From an uncultured Sulfurovum sp. (GTDB taxonomy: Bacteria; Campylobacterota; Campylobacteria; Campylobacterales; Sulfurovaceae): a stretch of 9,128 nt of DNA. The notes under the pieces were generated by a model. That model was not told the origin of the DNA and ran no database searches. It saw only the letters and a program-made list of their open reading frames with translations. This document shows, one piece after another, positions 7,720 to 9,128 of this stretch (its first letter is position 1; every line of letters starts with the position of its first letter). Location of the stretch: positions 1 to 9,128 of the forward strand of contig CAMZNQ010000321.1 in assembly GCA_947313765.1 (NCBI GenBank), in the 5' to 3' direction. Made by a program: the position numbers and the translations under genes.

Positions 7720-7725
7720 ATTATA
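7720..7725 (-). promoter_or_regulatory. Candidate ribBA promoter (-10 box)
   Basis: A perfect TATAAT is read on the minus strand, followed by GCC. RNA would start near 7713 with a leader of about 26 nt to the ATG at 7687. No good -35 hexamer is seen (TGAAAA at the 17-bp position). The box plus discriminator, TATAATGCC, is identical to that of the tRNA promoter on the opposite strand. Confidence 0.55.
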
Positions 7726-7756
7726 CAATTTTTTTAAAAGAATTTTCACTAAACCC

Positions 7757-7785
7757 TTGACATTATTCTATTTTTGATATATAAT
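7757..7785 (+). promoter_or_regulatory. Consensus sigma-70 promoter of the tRNA cluster
   Basis: TTGACA (7757-7762), a 17-bp spacer and TATAAT (7780-7785) match the sigma-70 consensus perfectly. RNA is expected to start near 7792, giving a leader of about 31 nt before tRNA-Gln. The stretch after the -10, GCCGTCC, is GC-rich in otherwise AT-rich DNA, the kind of discriminator linked to stringent (ppGpp) control of stable RNA genes. Confidence 0.9.
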
Positions 7786-7822
7786 GCCGTCCACACAAAC
7801 AATGTGTATTAAAACATTTGAT

Positions 7823-7897
7823 TGGGGTATGGCCAAGCGGTAAGGCAACGGTTTTTGGTACCGTTATTCGGGGGTTCGAATCCCTCTACCCCATCCA
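7823..7897 (+). tRNA. tRNA-Gln (TTG anticodon)
   Basis: A 75-nt gene with encoded CCA. The acceptor arms TGGGGTA and TACCCCA pair fully, including U1-A72. The anticodon stem ACGGT/ACCGT frames the loop TTTTGGT with anticodon TTG at 7855-7857. The T arm GGGGGTTCGAATCCCT carries the canonical TTCGAAT loop, and the discriminator is U73. A U1-A72 first pair is the known recognition feature for the GatCAB transamidation route, which fits gatB at the left of this window. Confidence 0.97.
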
Positions 7898-7907
7898 TTA
7901 TATAGGA

Positions 7908-7984
<77 letters not shown>

Positions 7985-8029
7985 AAAGACTTTTTTTATA
8001 TTTTTTAACTCTAAAAATATTATAACTAA

Positions 8030-8106
<77 letters not shown>

Positions 8107-8114
8107 AATATAAC

Positions 8115-8191
<77 letters not shown>

Positions 8192-8221
8192 TTCATTTTT
8201 ATCACAATCAATCTTTTTTTT
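8192..8221 (+). terminator. Possible end of the tRNA transcript (T-run)
   Basis: The 30 bp after tRNA-Gly are AT-rich and end in eight T residues (8214-8221). No separate hairpin is visible before them. The tRNA itself is the only nearby structure, so termination here is tentative. Confidence 0.3.
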
Positions 8222-8267
8222 AACTACTTTTACAAAATCAAATTACTCCTCTACTATTAATCTTTTT

Positions 8268-8298
8268 TTATAAAAAACAAGTTATAATTATAAAAAAC
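8268..8298 (+). promoter_or_regulatory. Candidate promoter and 11-bp direct repeat before the exported protein gene
   Basis: A TATAAT at 8283-8288 lies 20 bp before the ATG at 8309; RNA start would be near 8295, very close to the GGAGA ribosome binding site (8299-8303). The box is flanked by two copies of TTATAAAAAAC (8268-8278 and 8288-8298), exactly 20 bp apart. The leader would be short, so the true start could lie upstream. Confidence 0.35.
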
Positions 8299-8308
8299 GG
8301 AGATAGTT

Positions 8309-9128
8309 ATGAGATTTGTACAAATTTTCATATTACTTGCTTTCTACTGCTTAGAAGCAAAAGAGATGATGAACATACATCTACCTCAAAAAACAAAAAC
8401 CCAATTATGCTACAAACTCTCAGACCATGAGTGTACACAAGAGGAGCAACTTCAATATAGAAACTATTTTAGGTTAAAGAATGACAGATTAATGATGTTT
8501 TTTAACACATATAGTAAAAATGCTCTATATCCGAATGGTTCACTAAATATTCCTGTAGTTGTTAATCTAAATGGTAAATGGCAAGTAATAGATAGTTTTA
8601 TTAAAGATGATATAGAAGAGATACTATATGACCCACATGATGGGATTTGGTTACATACAATCTCAAAAAGAAAAAATGGCTATTCTTCACTATATTATAG
8701 TGCAGATGAACTAAATTGGCAAAAGATAAAACTTCCAAGTGTTAGAACATTTCAGACAATGCAACTCTGTTTCCAACCAAATCAAATTATTTTAACATTT
8801 CAAAGAGTGGAGAATGATAATGTTAAGGCATGGGTTACAACATATCAAGATGCAATATTACCTGAACCTACATGGAGATTGATGGGTAAAGATGAGCTAT
8901 ATCAAAAAGTGTGTATAAAAACTTCCGCATACAATAATGGATGGAGATTTAAAAATAAAAAAAATAGTCAAAATATACTCTTTCAACATAAATACAAGAA
9001 TAGAGTTATCTCATTTTCAAGAAAAAGTTCTTATCTAAACACTCCTATACACAAAAATAGAGCTATTAAAAGACCAGCAACAATAACCCCTATTAGACCT
9101 TCTAAAATCCCGCATATAGAGAGTGGAA
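8309..9128 (+). CDS. Uncharacterised exported protein, 3' end beyond window
   Basis: An open frame of 273 codons that continues past the right edge. I do not recognise the family. The start MRFVQIFILLAFYCLEAKE is a short Sec-type signal peptide; cleavage after A17 fits type I better than a lipoprotein, because AFYC is a poor lipobox. The mature part is predicted to be periplasmic or surface exposed. Aromatic-rich segments suggest beta structure: LNGKWQVIDSF (87-97), GIWLHTI (112-118), and LYYSADELNWQKIKLP (128-143). The last contains SADELNW (131-137), which resembles an Asp-box (SxDxGxTW) of BNR/sialidase-type propeller blades without its glycine. Residues about 228-270 are basic and proline-containing, like a linker to a further domain outside the window. 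Cysteines are C14 (signal), C34, C42, C154 and C202. GGAGA 5 nt before the ATG supports the start. It follows the tRNA cluster by 117 bp and probably has its own promoter. Confidence 0.85.
   Translation, partial: MRFVQIFILLAFYCLEAKEMMNIHLPQKTKTQLCYKLSDHECTQEEQLQYRNYFRLKNDRLMMFFNTYSKNALYPNGSLNIPVVVNLNGKWQVIDSFIKDDIEEILYDPHDGIWLHTISKRKNGYSSLYYSADELNWQKIKLPSVRTFQTMQLCFQPNQIILTFQRVENDNVKAWVTTYQDAILPEPTWRLMGKDELYQKVCIKTSAYNNGWRFKNKKNSQNILFQHKYKNRVISFSRKSSYLNTPIHKNRAIKRPATITPIRPSKIPHIESG

Noticed and set aside
7796..7820. Small inverted repeat (AATGT/ACATT) in the tRNA leader
   Set aside because: Only 5 bp with an 8-nt loop; expected by chance in AT-rich sequence.
7985..8029. Possible second promoter or terminator between the two initiator tRNA genes
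   Set aside because: A TATTAT at 8018-8023 would start RNA at the first tRNA base, and the T7 run at 7991-7997 has no hairpin of its own; simple processing from one precursor explains the cluster better.

Overview
The window is low-GC DNA (about one third G+C by eye) with tightly packed genes on both strands. The encoded proteins point to a Campylobacterota (epsilonproteobacterial) bacterium. The signs are the GatB N-terminus, a RibB fused to a cysteine-free GTP cyclohydrolase II-like tail, T-rich promoters that have a good -10 box but usually no -35 box, and AAGGA ribosome binding sites. A free-living, perhaps sulfur-oxidising relative of Sulfurimonas or Arcobacter is plausible, but the genus cannot be fixed from this window.

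Layout, left to right. Positions 1-1525 (minus strand) hold the start of gatB, cut by the window edge, and upstream of it ilvA, the ACT-domain threonine ammonia-lyase. A 57-bp divergent region leads to a plus-strand block: a small CoA-binding-fold protein (1583-2014), a 133-bp gap with a long interrupted stem-loop, and a probable two-gene unit of an unrecognised 111-residue protein (2148-2483) and a UvrD/Rep-type helicase (2487-4511). The helicase meets acs (acetyl-CoA synthetase, minus, 4513-6459) tail to tail with one base between the stop codons. Upstream of acs lie a 27-bp palindrome and a probable promoter, then ribBA (minus, 6647-7687). A divergent promoter region follows. Its plus-strand side is an essentially perfect sigma-70 promoter driving a tRNA cluster: Gln(TTG), two near-identical initiator fMet(CAT) genes and Gly(TCC), all with encoded CCA. 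The window ends inside an uncharacterised exported protein (8309-9128+).

Functionally this is mostly core metabolism and translation: isoleucine biosynthesis entry (IlvA), acetate activation (Acs), riboflavin (RibB), tRNA supply and the tRNA-dependent transamidation route (GatB with a U1-A72 tRNA-Gln). I see no insertion sequence, phage gene, CRISPR array or defence island, and nothing that amounts to a clearly new system. The least explained items are the 111-residue helicase partner, the exported protein at the right edge, and two strong intergenic palindromes.
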